Assembly (NCBI GenBank): GCA_018817205.1
Contig: JAHIUE010000033.1
Coordinates: forward strand, 1-7,792
Reading direction: 5' to 3'
Source: Patescibacteria group bacterium
GTDB taxonomy: Bacteria; Patescibacteriota; Microgenomatia; Daviesbacterales; UBA10151
DNA: 7,792 nt
The notes under the pieces were generated by a model, which saw nothing but the letters and a program-made list of their open reading frames with translations, made no database searches and was not told where the DNA came from. The translations under genes were made by a program, and so were the position numbers. This document shows, one piece after another, positions 1 to 4,561 of this stretch. Every line of letters starts with the position of its first letter. The stretch's first letter is position 1.

Positions 1-464
1 ACAAAAGCTGCATCAATGAGATGTTTTTCAATTTCTCCCATTTTGTACCAGATCAGCTTCTGTAAAATAGTATCTTCGGCTGTTGCCATTTCCATAAATT
101 GATCTAGGATTCTAACTCTCTTTCTTCTTTTAAATCTGGATTTATCAAATTCTTCATCGGTTAGTATCCAAAAATCCAATTTTAGCATTGTTGGTAAATG
201 AAGAATATTAAACATATTTTTATGTTTTACTGCTTCCTTAATACTTTCTATCTGAACTAGAAATTCTTCCGGCAGGGTTTTTAATGATTTAACGGTTTTA
301 TCTAAATCTTTAAGAGAAAGCTCTACCACAAAATCAATATCATGAGAGGCTCTGGGGCGGCCATAGAAAATAGAACTCCACGCTCCAGTAATCATATAGG
401 GAATTTTGTAAGTTTCCAAAAAAGTAGATACTGTTTTGAGAAGTCCTATCTGACCGCCTTGCAT
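1..464 (-). CDS. Nucleotidyltransferase-fold protein (AbiEii / DUF6036-like), 3' end cut off by the window edge
   Basis: 154 codons are visible and the C-terminus lies beyond the left edge. The N-terminal part carries a nucleotidyltransferase signature: a G27-A-W-S turn, then Y-G-R-P-R-A-S-H-D-I-D (residues 34-44) with the metal-binding Asp pair D42/D44, and a third acidic position in L-K-L-D-F-W (D97). This layout is typical of the minimal nucleotidyltransferases that include AbiEii-type toxins and DUF6036-like proteins. In such families the fold transfers a nucleotide to RNA or protein, but the substrate cannot be told here. A TAA lies two codons upstream in frame, so ATG at 464 is the first possible start. 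The gene begins 3 nt after the stop of the 44-residue gene, so the two are probably one transcript and possibly one functional pair. The fold call is fairly firm; a toxin role is inference. Confidence 0.75.
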   Translation of the reverse strand, partial: MQGGQIGLLKTVSTFLETYKIPYMITGAWSSIFYGRPRASHDIDFVVELSLKDLDKTVKSLKTLPEEFLVQIESIKEAVKHKNMFNILHLPTMLKLDFWILTDEEFDKSRFKRRKRVRILDQFMEMATAEDTILQKLIWYKMGEIEKHLIDAAF

Positions 465-467
465 AAC

Positions 468-602
468 TTAAGCACCCATCGTCTTTTTACCACATTTTCT
501 TACTTCTCTCACCATTGCTGACAAAGTAAACCCCAGGCGCATTTTTTGGTCACCGGACATTTTGGAATATTTTTTTAAGATATATAAAGTCTGCTTTTTC
601 AT
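468..602 (-). CDS. Small hypothetical protein (44 aa) paired with the nucleotidyltransferase
   Basis: A short ORF of 44 residues fills the space between pyrD and the nucleotidyltransferase gene. It begins MKKQTLYILKKYSKM and contains M-S-G-D-Q-K-M-R-L-G-F-T-L-S-A-M-V-R (residues 15-32), a basic, amphipathic, probably helical stretch. It resembles from memory the '(S/T)xxQRLxxAxxLSxxVR' small proteins found next to nucleotidyltransferase-fold genes; I cannot verify that match. It ends 3 nt before the downstream start and starts 10 nt after the pyrD stop. AAAGAGG abuts the ATG with no spacer, too close for a normal ribosome binding site. A TGc-TAACAT extended -10 ends 7 nt upstream and overlaps the pyrD stop, matching the leaderless pattern of neighbouring genes. 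It may be a partner or antitoxin-like regulator of the nucleotidyltransferase. Reality as a gene is likely, function unknown. Confidence 0.6.
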   Translation of the reverse strand: MKKQTLYILKKYSKMSGDQKMRLGFTLSAMVREVRKCGKKTMGA

Positions 603-609
603 CCTCTTT

Positions 610-618
610 ATGTTAGCA
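610..618 (-). promoter_or_regulatory. Extended -10 promoter for the 44-aa gene
   Basis: On the minus strand TGC-TAACAT is seen, with 7 nt between the hexamer and ATG 602. It overlaps the pyrD stop codon (613-615). I see no clear -35. Supported mainly by its match in sequence and spacing to the other promoters in the window. Confidence 0.4.
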
Positions 619-1683
619 TATCTTTCCCTTAATTTCCTCTGCCAAATCGGGATTCCACATTGCTCCGGTGGCGGACATTACACAATCTGCACCGGCTTTT
701 TTATATTCAAAATAATCCTCTGCTTTCATAACTCCACCTACTCCAATCACGTTAATCGTATATCGCATATCGTTTATCGTTTTTTTTAACCGCTTAACCA
801 TCTCAAGCCCGGCCCATTTTATGCAAGCCCCGCAAACGCCAGACCTTAACCTATTTTTTCCGGGCAAAGCCGGATTGCCATCTTTATCTACAACTTCCGC
901 AGAAACAGTATTAATAACTGCTATACCCTGTGCGTATTTTCCTGCAATACTAACCAGTTTTTTCAAATCTTCATCAGATTGGTAGTAACCTACTTTTAAT
1001 ACGAGCGGTGTATCTCCAATCTCTTTTCTTACAGCCTTGCAGACTTTTTCGGTCATTTCCAGGTTGTAGCAAACCAGGCCTTCATTGCCGATATTGGGGC
1101 AAGACAGGTTCATTTCCAGTATCTTGGCTCCGGTTTCCGCTGATAGTTTTGAGGCATAAGCATAATCTGCAATAAATCCCTCTTCAGTTTGATCGGGTTT
1201 GACGGTTCCCATAAAGCTTAAAACCAAAACTTGTCCCTTCCGGGCATAAGAAATTGCTTTTTTAACATCTTCCTGCCAGACTACAGGATCTTTAGAAGGT
1301 ACTCCAAACGAGTTCGTAATACATAAAGGCTCCGAGTAATTATTGTCCGCTAAAAGTTTACTCTGGGCTTTTGCAGGGGTTAAATCACCTTTGACTTTTA
1401 CAGCCAAGATATTGGGGAAAGGATGGCAGGGAAAAACAGCGCTTCTTATCGTTTTGTAGACACAAATATCAAAACCTTTCTCAAAAGCAGCTTTGCAAAA
1501 CTTGCTGTTTAAGAGCGGCCCTGCAGGAATTCCAAAAGGAAGATATACTTTTTGCCCAAAAAAGTTATATTGAGGTTCGCCCTTTTGTTGAAACGCATTA
1601 CCTTCGACAAATCCCCCAAACGGCCCTCTCTCGTAATTTTCCTCATAGCTTAAATTGGGATCGTAAAAGGGAGTCTTTAACAT
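613..1683 (-). CDS. pyrD: Dihydroorotate dehydrogenase, class 1-like
   Basis: A 356-residue FMN-dependent TIM-barrel protein, expected to oxidise dihydroorotate to orotate in pyrimidine synthesis in the cytoplasm. Visible motifs in order: G-I-P-A-G-P-L (51-57); K77 in Y-K-T-I-R; N124 in T-N-S-F-G-V-P-S; N-L-S-C-P-N (192-197) with C195 at the class-1 catalytic-base position (class 2 has Ser); K230 in V-L-K-V-G-Y; N258 in I-N-T; and the phosphate-binding G-V-G-G-V (314-318). By position these match the orotate- and FMN-binding residues of class 1A enzymes. The protein is longer than usual (about 310) with an N-terminal extension of about 40 residues, and the usual G-L-S-G loop reads S-G-V-C-G (281-285). 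Residues about 302-311 are encoded by a 7-bp-period repeat. The start follows mreB by 20 nt with no ribosome binding site but a -10 6 nt upstream. A dihydropyrimidine dehydrogenase-like relative is a less likely alternative. Confidence 0.85.
   Translation of the reverse strand: MLKTPFYDPNLSYEENYERGPFGGFVEGNAFQQKGEPQYNFFGQKVYLPFGIPAGPLLNSKFCKAAFEKGFDICVYKTIRSAVFPCHPFPNILAVKVKGDLTPAKAQSKLLADNNYSEPLCITNSFGVPSKDPVVWQEDVKKAISYARKGQVLVLSFMGTVKPDQTEEGFIADYAYASKLSAETGAKILEMNLSCPNIGNEGLVCYNLEMTEKVCKAVRKEIGDTPLVLKVGYYQSDEDLKKLVSIAGKYAQGIAVINTVSAEVVDKDGNPALPGKNRLRSGVCGACIKWAGLEMVKRLKKTINDMRYTINVIGVGGVMKAEDYFEYKKAGADCVMSATGAMWNPDLAEEIKGKIC
752..779. repeat. Degenerate heptamer tandem repeat (4 x 7 bp) inside pyrD
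   Basis: Four consecutive 7-bp units of the form NNNATCG on the plus strand; units include TATATCG, CATATCG and TTTATCG. A T-run follows directly (780-787). Read as pyrD on the minus strand it encodes K-T-I-N-D-M-R-Y-T-I-N just before the phosphate-binding G-V-G-G-V, a spot where relatives have a short loop. Related to the perfect CTTATCG array at 5918-5945. Confidence 0.75.
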
Positions 1684-1689
1684 ATTAAA

Positions 1690-1698
1690 ATTTTAGCA
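1690..1698 (-). promoter_or_regulatory. Extended -10 promoter for pyrD
   Basis: TGC-TAAAAT on the minus strand lies in the 20-nt gap between mreB and pyrD and ends 6 nt before ATG 1683. No Shine-Dalgarno sequence is present in the gap. A -35 is not evident. It suggests pyrD can be transcribed from its own start as a leaderless mRNA. Confidence 0.5.
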
Positions 1699-1703
1699 TA
1701 AAT

Positions 1704-2771
1704 TTACCTTAAACCCCCTGTGACTTTCACTTTTGCAAGTAAGTCTAAATTATCAAGCACTTCACCGCAGCCGCGGACCACGGTAGTTAGCGGATCGTCT
1801 GCCACATAAACAGGCATTTTTGTATCCTCGGCTATTTTTTTATCCAAACCCCTAAGTAACGCTCCCCCTCCTGCCAGATATATCCCTCTTTCCAAGATAT
1901 CCGTTAAAAGTTCGGGCGGAGTTTCTTCCAAAACTTCCTGTATGGCAGATATCATTTGCGAGATAATAGGTGTTAAAGCTTCCCTGATTTCAGAAGCGGT
2001 AATTTTTAAAGATTTAGGAAGACCGCTTGAGAGATCGCGGCCGCGTACCACTGTTGCCCCCTCATCTTTATCTTTCAAAGGAAAGGCTGATCCTATTTCA
2101 ATTTTCACTTCCTCTGCCGTTCTCTCACCTATCAGCATCCCATACCTTACCCTCATATAATTTACGATCTCTTCATCCATTTCATCGCCGGCCACCCTTA
2201 ACGACCTATTGATCACAACCCCTCCCAAAGAAATGACCGCAATTTCCGTAGTACCTCCGCCAATATCCATAATTAAAACCCCTTCCGGGTCTTCAACCGG
2301 AAGCTTAGCCCCGATCGCAGCAGCCATCGGTTCCTCGATAAGATATGCTTCCCTTGCCCCGGCCGAAAGACAGGCATCCTGCACCGCCCTCCGTTCCACT
2401 TCGGTAACGCCTGAAGGGATTCCCACTACCACACGGGGCTTAGGGATTTTAGGTAAGGTCAAAAAGCGTGCGGATGGAGGTTTTTCATGGACTTTATGGA
2501 TAAAATAGCGAAGCATGGCCTCACAAGTTTCAAAATCGGAAATAACACCGTCTCTTAAAGGTCTAACGGCCTCGATTGCCGCCGGCGTCCGGCCCAGCAT
2601 TCTTTTGGCGTCGGTACCAATTGCCAAAATCTGCCTGGTTTTTTTGTGGAGCGCAACTACGGTCGGTTCCCTGATCACAATCCCTTTACCTTTAACCAAA
2701 ACAAGAGTATTAACAGTACCCAAATCTATACCTATATCATGAGATACCAGTTGCCAGAACTTCCCAAACAT
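1704..2771 (-). CDS. mreB: Rod-shape-determining actin homologue MreB
   Basis: A full-length 355-residue bacterial actin that polymerises on the inner face of the membrane and organises peptidoglycan synthesis. Actin-fold ATP-binding motifs are all visible: phosphate-1 D-L-G-T-V-N-T (16-22), the E-E-P motif (146-148), phosphate-2 D-I-G-G-G-T-T (169-175), G-D-E-M-D (195-199) and the adenosine loop A-G-G-G-A-L-L (300-306). The N-terminus MFGKFWQLV can form the short amphipathic membrane helix known in this family. Compared with E. coli MreB from memory, about 8 extra residues sit near 97-108 (Pro-rich, before K-P-R-V-V-V-G-I-P). It has its own promoter overlapping the end of hicA. The next gene downstream is pyrD rather than the usual mreC, so it is separated from mreCD at least on this side. 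Identification is secure. Confidence 0.97.
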   Translation of the reverse strand: MFGKFWQLVSHDIGIDLGTVNTLVLVKGKGIVIREPTVVALHKKTRQILAIGTDAKRMLGRTPAAIEAVRPLRDGVISDFETCEAMLRYFIHKVHEKPPSARFLTLPKIPKPRVVVGIPSGVTEVERRAVQDACLSAGAREAYLIEEPMAAAIGAKLPVEDPEGVLIMDIGGGTTEIAVISLGGVVINRSLRVAGDEMDEEIVNYMRVRYGMLIGERTAEEVKIEIGSAFPLKDKDEGATVVRGRDLSSGLPKSLKITASEIREALTPIISQMISAIQEVLEETPPELLTDILERGIYLAGGGALLRGLDKKIAEDTKMPVYVADDPLTTVVRGCGEVLDNLDLLAKVKVTGGLR

Positions 2772-2777
2772 GATGGG

Positions 2778-2805
2778 AGTTTAACACGTTTTTATAACTT
2801 TTCAA
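2778..2805 (-). promoter_or_regulatory. mreB promoter (-35 TTGAAA, 16 bp, extended -10 TGt-TAAACT)
   Basis: On the minus strand TTGAAA (2800-2805) is followed by a 16-bp spacer ending in TGT and by TAAACT (2778-2783). The hexamer ends 6 nt before ATG 2771. The -35 lies inside the 3' end of hicA. There is no ribosome binding site between the -10 and the ATG, so the predicted transcript begins at or next to the start codon. Confidence 0.6.
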
Positions 2806-3010
2806 AATCTTCTTGAGCAATCTCCATTTGCTTTAAGATACTTTTTACTGTTCCGGATTTGATCTCATGATGATGCGGAATAACACAAGTTCTCTTTTTA
2901 TTCTCATTCCACCATATTTCATGAGTACTGCCTGTGTTTCTTCTGAAAACAAACCCTCCTTTACGCACTTTTTTAATTAAATCTCTGTAAGTTAAGGGTT
3001 TATATGTCAT
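2792..3010 (-). CDS. hicA: HicA-family mRNA interferase toxin
   Basis: A 72-residue protein with the dsRBD-like HicA fold. It has L-I-K-K-V-R-K-G-G-F-V-F-R-R (11-24), then T-G-S-T-H-E-I-W (26-33) with the catalytic His at H30, then V-I-P-H-H-H-E-I-K-S-G-T-V-K-S-I-L-K-Q (43-61), the family's 'P-x-H-x-(E/K)-(L/I)-x-x-G-T-(L/V)-x-x-I-L' block. HicA proteins cleave mRNA independently of codon context and are neutralised by HicB. The frame is open further upstream, but ATG 3010 is chosen because it overlaps the hicB stop by 4 nt (ATGA), its length matches the family, and upstream residues are hicB read in another frame. No ribosome binding site is seen, so translation is probably coupled to hicB. 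All key residues are intact, so it is probably active. Confidence 0.92.
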   Translation of the reverse strand: MTYKPLTYRDLIKKVRKGGFVFRRNTGSTHEIWWNENKKRTCVIPHHHEIKSGTVKSILKQMEIAQEDFEKL

Positions 3011-3276
3011 GCTGCAACTATGACAGGAACTGTAAAAGGATTCGCAACACCTTTTTCTTTCTGTTTCTTGAGGGGAATTTTTAAGCCTTCTTCTCTGTAT
3101 AATTCTATAAGAGATTGCGCTGTTGCCGTTATCTCTAAAATAGCTTCGTCCACGCTGTCTCCCTGGGCATAGCAATCTGACCAATTTGGACAAGTTATGA
3201 CATAACCCCCTTCTTTTTGAGGCTGGATTTTAATTGGTAATTCATACTCGGAGACTTTTCTGGTTTGGTTTAACAT
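3007..3276 (-). CDS. hicB: HicB-family antitoxin
   Basis: 89 residues with the partial RNase H-like HicB fold: Y-E-L-P-I-K-I-Q-P-Q-K-E-G-G-Y-V-I-T-C-P (11-30), then D-C-Y-A-Q-G-D-S-V-D-E-A-I-L-E-I (34-49), then a helix with L-I-E-L-Y-R-E-E-G-L-K-I-P (56-68). It should bind and block HicA. No C-terminal helix-turn-helix or ribbon-helix-helix domain follows, so by itself it may not bind DNA. The order is antitoxin then toxin, unlike E. coli hicAB. TTG 3282 would add two residues; ATG 3276 is preferred because a TGt-TACAAT -10 ends exactly 6 nt before it, the same spacing as in neighbouring genes, while TTG would lie upstream of the expected transcription start. Confidence 0.88.
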   Translation of the reverse strand: MLNQTRKVSEYELPIKIQPQKEGGYVITCPNWSDCYAQGDSVDEAILEITATAQSLIELYREEGLKIPLKKQKEKGVANPFTVPVIVAA

Positions 3277-3282
3277 AGCCAA

Positions 3283-3291
3283 ATTGTAACA
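3283..3291 (-). promoter_or_regulatory. Extended -10 promoter for hicBA
   Basis: TGT-TACAAT on the minus strand, 6 nt before ATG 3276. The same nonamer occurs before the deformylase gene (6885-6893). The -35 region is weak. This site decides the hicB start. Confidence 0.55.
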
Positions 3292-3324
3292 TAAAAAGAT
3301 TCTAGATTGAATGAGTAAAAGTTC

Positions 3325-3819
3325 TTAAACCTTCAAGAAGTTCCCCACAATTAGACCAACAATTGTTGCCAGGCCTCCGATAATAAGCATCTCAACCGCA
3401 CTTCTTAAAGTCCCGATTTTTACTATTTTACCCTTAATAAAACCTATTAAAAAAAGGCTTATAAACGCCGCGGAAATACTGACAATCCTGGCTGTGTCTG
3501 TCTGTAATATTAAAAACGGCGCAATGGGAATTAGGCCTGCGCCAAGATAGGAAAGAAACATAAGTATTGACCCTGTAATTAAATCATCTCTATGTCTGCC
3601 TGTTCCGGATATTTGGTGAACTGCTTTCTCCGCAGAATATTGGCCTGCCGCCATGGAAGAAGCCTCAACGGATACCGCCACAAATGAGGCTAAAATAATA
3701 ATTGCCTGATCGGAAACCCCGACAGAAATTCCCACCACTACTCCGGTGGTAGAAACCAACCCATCCTGTAACCCGAATATCACACTTCTTAAATAATCCT
3801 CATTAAGACCAATTTTCAT
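3325..3819 (-). CDS. VIT1/CCC1-family divalent metal (Fe/Mn) transporter, minimal form
   Basis: A 164-residue membrane protein. The N-terminus Y-L-R-S-V-I-F-G-L-Q-D-G-L-V-S-T-T-G-V-V-V-G (9-30) is the family signature, with D19 at the metal-path position of helix 1. Helix 2 ends in V-E-A-S-S-M-A-A-G-Q-Y (51-61), matching the family's 'S-M-A-x-G-E-Y' motif with Glu replaced by Gln60. Roughly five membrane segments fit: about 12-31, 37-58, 80-105, 110-130 and 140-162. Plant and protist VIT1 proteins have a long Glu-rich cytosolic metal-binding domain between helices 2 and 3; here only about 20 residues join them, including H-Q-I-S-G-T-G-R-H-R-D-D. Likely role is export of Fe2+ or Mn2+ from the cytoplasm by proton exchange, inferred from family. 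It starts 9 nt after the higA stop with no ribosome binding site and only a weak TAATAC at -10 spacing, so it may ride on the higA transcript. Confidence 0.85.
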   Translation of the reverse strand: MKIGLNEDYLRSVIFGLQDGLVSTTGVVVGISVGVSDQAIIILASFVAVSVEASSMAAGQYSAEKAVHQISGTGRHRDDLITGSILMFLSYLGAGLIPIAPFLILQTDTARIVSISAAFISLFLIGFIKGKIVKIGTLRSAVEMLIIGGLATIVGLIVGNFLKV

Positions 3820-3828
3820 CTCTAAGTA

Positions 3829-4104
3829 TTAAAATTTGAACTGGACTTGCAACGTAGCATTTATTGCTGCTGCTAAACGTTTGAGGAATGAAACAGAAGG
3901 GCTTGTCCTGGCCTGTTCAACTCTCGAAATAACAGATTGGGTAGTATTCATTCTTTCGGCAAGTTCTTTCTGTGTTATTTTCCTCGCTATCCTCGCACGG
4001 ATGATTGCCTTTGCAATCTCAAACTCGGGTTGAGATTCTTCATAGAGTTTTTTAAACTCCGGGTCTTTAAGTAATTTTTGTTTGAAGGTATCCCAATTAG
4101 TCAT
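3829..4104 (-). CDS. higA: XRE-family antitoxin (HigA-like)
   Basis: 91 residues. After an N-terminal helical part (1-34) comes a Cro/XRE helix-turn-helix: I-T-Q-K-E-L-A-E-R-M-N-T-T-Q-S-V-I-S-R-V-E (43-63), followed by S-P-S-V-S-F-L-K-R-L-A-A-A-I-N-A-T-L (68-85), the typical closing helices of HigA-type antitoxins. It should bind the HigB toxin encoded upstream and repress the operon. The gene is 38 nt downstream of the toxin stop and has its own near-consensus promoter with a palindrome between the -35 and -10, a good candidate for its operator. Toxin-first order is the usual higBA arrangement. The start ATG 4104 fits the promoter, 6 nt after the -10. Confidence 0.9.
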   Translation of the reverse strand: MTNWDTFKQKLLKDPEFKKLYEESQPEFEIAKAIIRARIARKITQKELAERMNTTQSVISRVEQARTSPSVSFLKRLAAAINATLQVQFKF

Positions 4105-4110
4105 ATACTA

Positions 4111-4139
4111 ATAATATCGCAAATTTGCTATATTGTCAA
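4111..4139 (-). promoter_or_regulatory. higA promoter: TTGACA, 17 bp, TATTAT
   Basis: A perfect -35 (TTGACA, 4134-4139) and -10 (TATTAT, 4111-4116) are separated by exactly 17 bp, and the -10 ends 6 nt before ATG 4104. The strongest promoter by consensus in the window. It would let the antitoxin be made without the toxin and as a leaderless mRNA. Confidence 0.75.
4113..4134. promoter_or_regulatory. 22-bp palindrome, probable HigA operator
   Basis: Two 11-bp half-sites meet between 4123 and 4124. The core GCAAATTTGC (4119-4128) and outer arms AATAT/ATATT are perfectly symmetric; only the pair 4118/4129 does not match. The palindrome fills the spacer of the higA promoter and overlaps both hexamers, so a bound HTH dimer would block polymerase. 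Assignment to HigA is by position and is inference. Confidence 0.65.
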
Positions 4140-4142
4140 TGG

Positions 4143-4505
4143 TCAATTATTTTTTGCTTTTCGCAGCAGATACTCTTGCAAACGTTCCTGTGCAATTTTT
4201 ATTTCTTTGGCAGGGGTCTTTTGTTTCTTTTTCTTAAAGCCATGCAGGATGAGAAAAGTTCTACCAGTCATGGAAACATACAAGATACGAATACTATCTG
4301 ATCCCAAGATTCTGTATTCCCAAAGGTTCGTCCCAGTTAGTTTCTTAATATGAGGATAGCCACCTTCTAATCCAAATGCTTTTAGTAGTTCAAGAGCATG
4401 TATTATTTTTAAGTTGGCTTTTTTATCTAAAGAATCGAAAAAGTCTTCAACAAGCTTTTCACCTCGAGAATTCTCATATAACTCAATTTTCCATCTCTCT
4501 TCCAC
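4143..4505 (-). CDS. higB: HigB/RelE-type toxin (phage Gp49-like family)
   Basis: 120 residues of the Gp49-like HigB family (RelE/ParE superfamily), ribosome-dependent mRNA interferases. Seen: W-K-I-E-L-Y-E-N-S-R-G-E-K-L-V-E-D-F (5-22), I-K-K-L-T-G-T-N-L-W-E-Y-R-I (53-66), S-I-R-I-L-Y-V (71-77) and the hallmark L-H-G-F-K-K-K-K-Q-K-T-P-A-K-E-I-K-I-A (87-105), where the family has 'F-x-K-K-x-x-K-T-P-x-x-E-I-x-x-A'. It is expected to be held inactive by the downstream XRE antitoxin. The start is GTG 4505, supported by a TGc-TACAAT -10 that ends 6 nt upstream. It is transcribed away from the O-antigen ligase gene. Confidence 0.9.
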   Translation of the reverse strand: MEERWKIELYENSRGEKLVEDFFDSLDKKANLKIIHALELLKAFGLEGGYPHIKKLTGTNLWEYRILGSDSIRILYVSMTGRTFLILHGFKKKKQKTPAKEIKIAQERLQEYLLRKAKNN

Positions 4506-4516
4506 AATTTAATTGT
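4504..4516. promoter_or_regulatory. 13-bp palindrome over the higB start and -10
   Basis: ACAATT-t-AATTGT is a perfect palindrome around 4510. It covers the end of the higB -10 and the first bases of the GTG start. It could be a regulator site, but AT-rich palindromes of this length arise easily by chance. Confidence 0.35.
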
Positions 4517-4520
4517 AGCA
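4512..4520 (-). promoter_or_regulatory. Extended -10 promoter for higB
   Basis: TGC-TACAAT on the minus strand ends 6 nt before the GTG start. The -35 is weak, as expected if the TG element is used. It supports the unusual GTG start. Confidence 0.5.
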
Positions 4521-4558
4521 GTTATTATCAATGCCATAAGAGCTGGTATATAATAACT
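4520..4558. promoter_or_regulatory. 9-bp inverted repeat in the divergent promoter region
   Basis: AGTTATTAT (4520-4528) and its exact complement ATAATAACT (4550-4558) are separated by 21 bp. The right arm covers most of the ligase -10 and the left arm lies just upstream of the higB -10, so a dimer binding here could control both divergent genes. No regulator is identified. Confidence 0.4.
4549..4554 (+). promoter_or_regulatory. -10 TATAAT of the O-antigen ligase gene
   Basis: A perfect TATAAT ends 7 nt before ATG 4562. A loose -35 (TTATCA, 4525-4530) lies 18 bp upstream. It supports the start at 4562 rather than an upstream in-frame start. Confidence 0.55.
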
Positions 4559-4561
4559 ATT

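Noticed and set aside
1942..2742. Open frames on the plus strand antisense to mreB
   Set aside because: They have no recognisable domains or start signals, and mreB is conserved along its full length, so they are shadows of its codon pattern.
3011..3193. Longer hicA beginning upstream at 3193
   Set aside because: The extra residues are hicB read in another frame, and the overlap ATG at 3010 gives the normal family length.
3277..3282. TTG start for hicB at 3282
   Set aside because: It lies upstream of the transcription start predicted from the -10; ATG 3276 has the same 6-nt spacing as the neighbouring genes.
3292..3324. Terminator between the VIT1-like gene and hicB
   Set aside because: No convincing stem followed by a T-run could be found on the minus strand, only AT-rich sequence.
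4376..4561. N-terminal extension of the O-antigen ligase starting at 4376
   Set aside because: This stretch runs antisense over higB, and a perfect TATAAT lies just before ATG 4562, which begins with a proper membrane helix.
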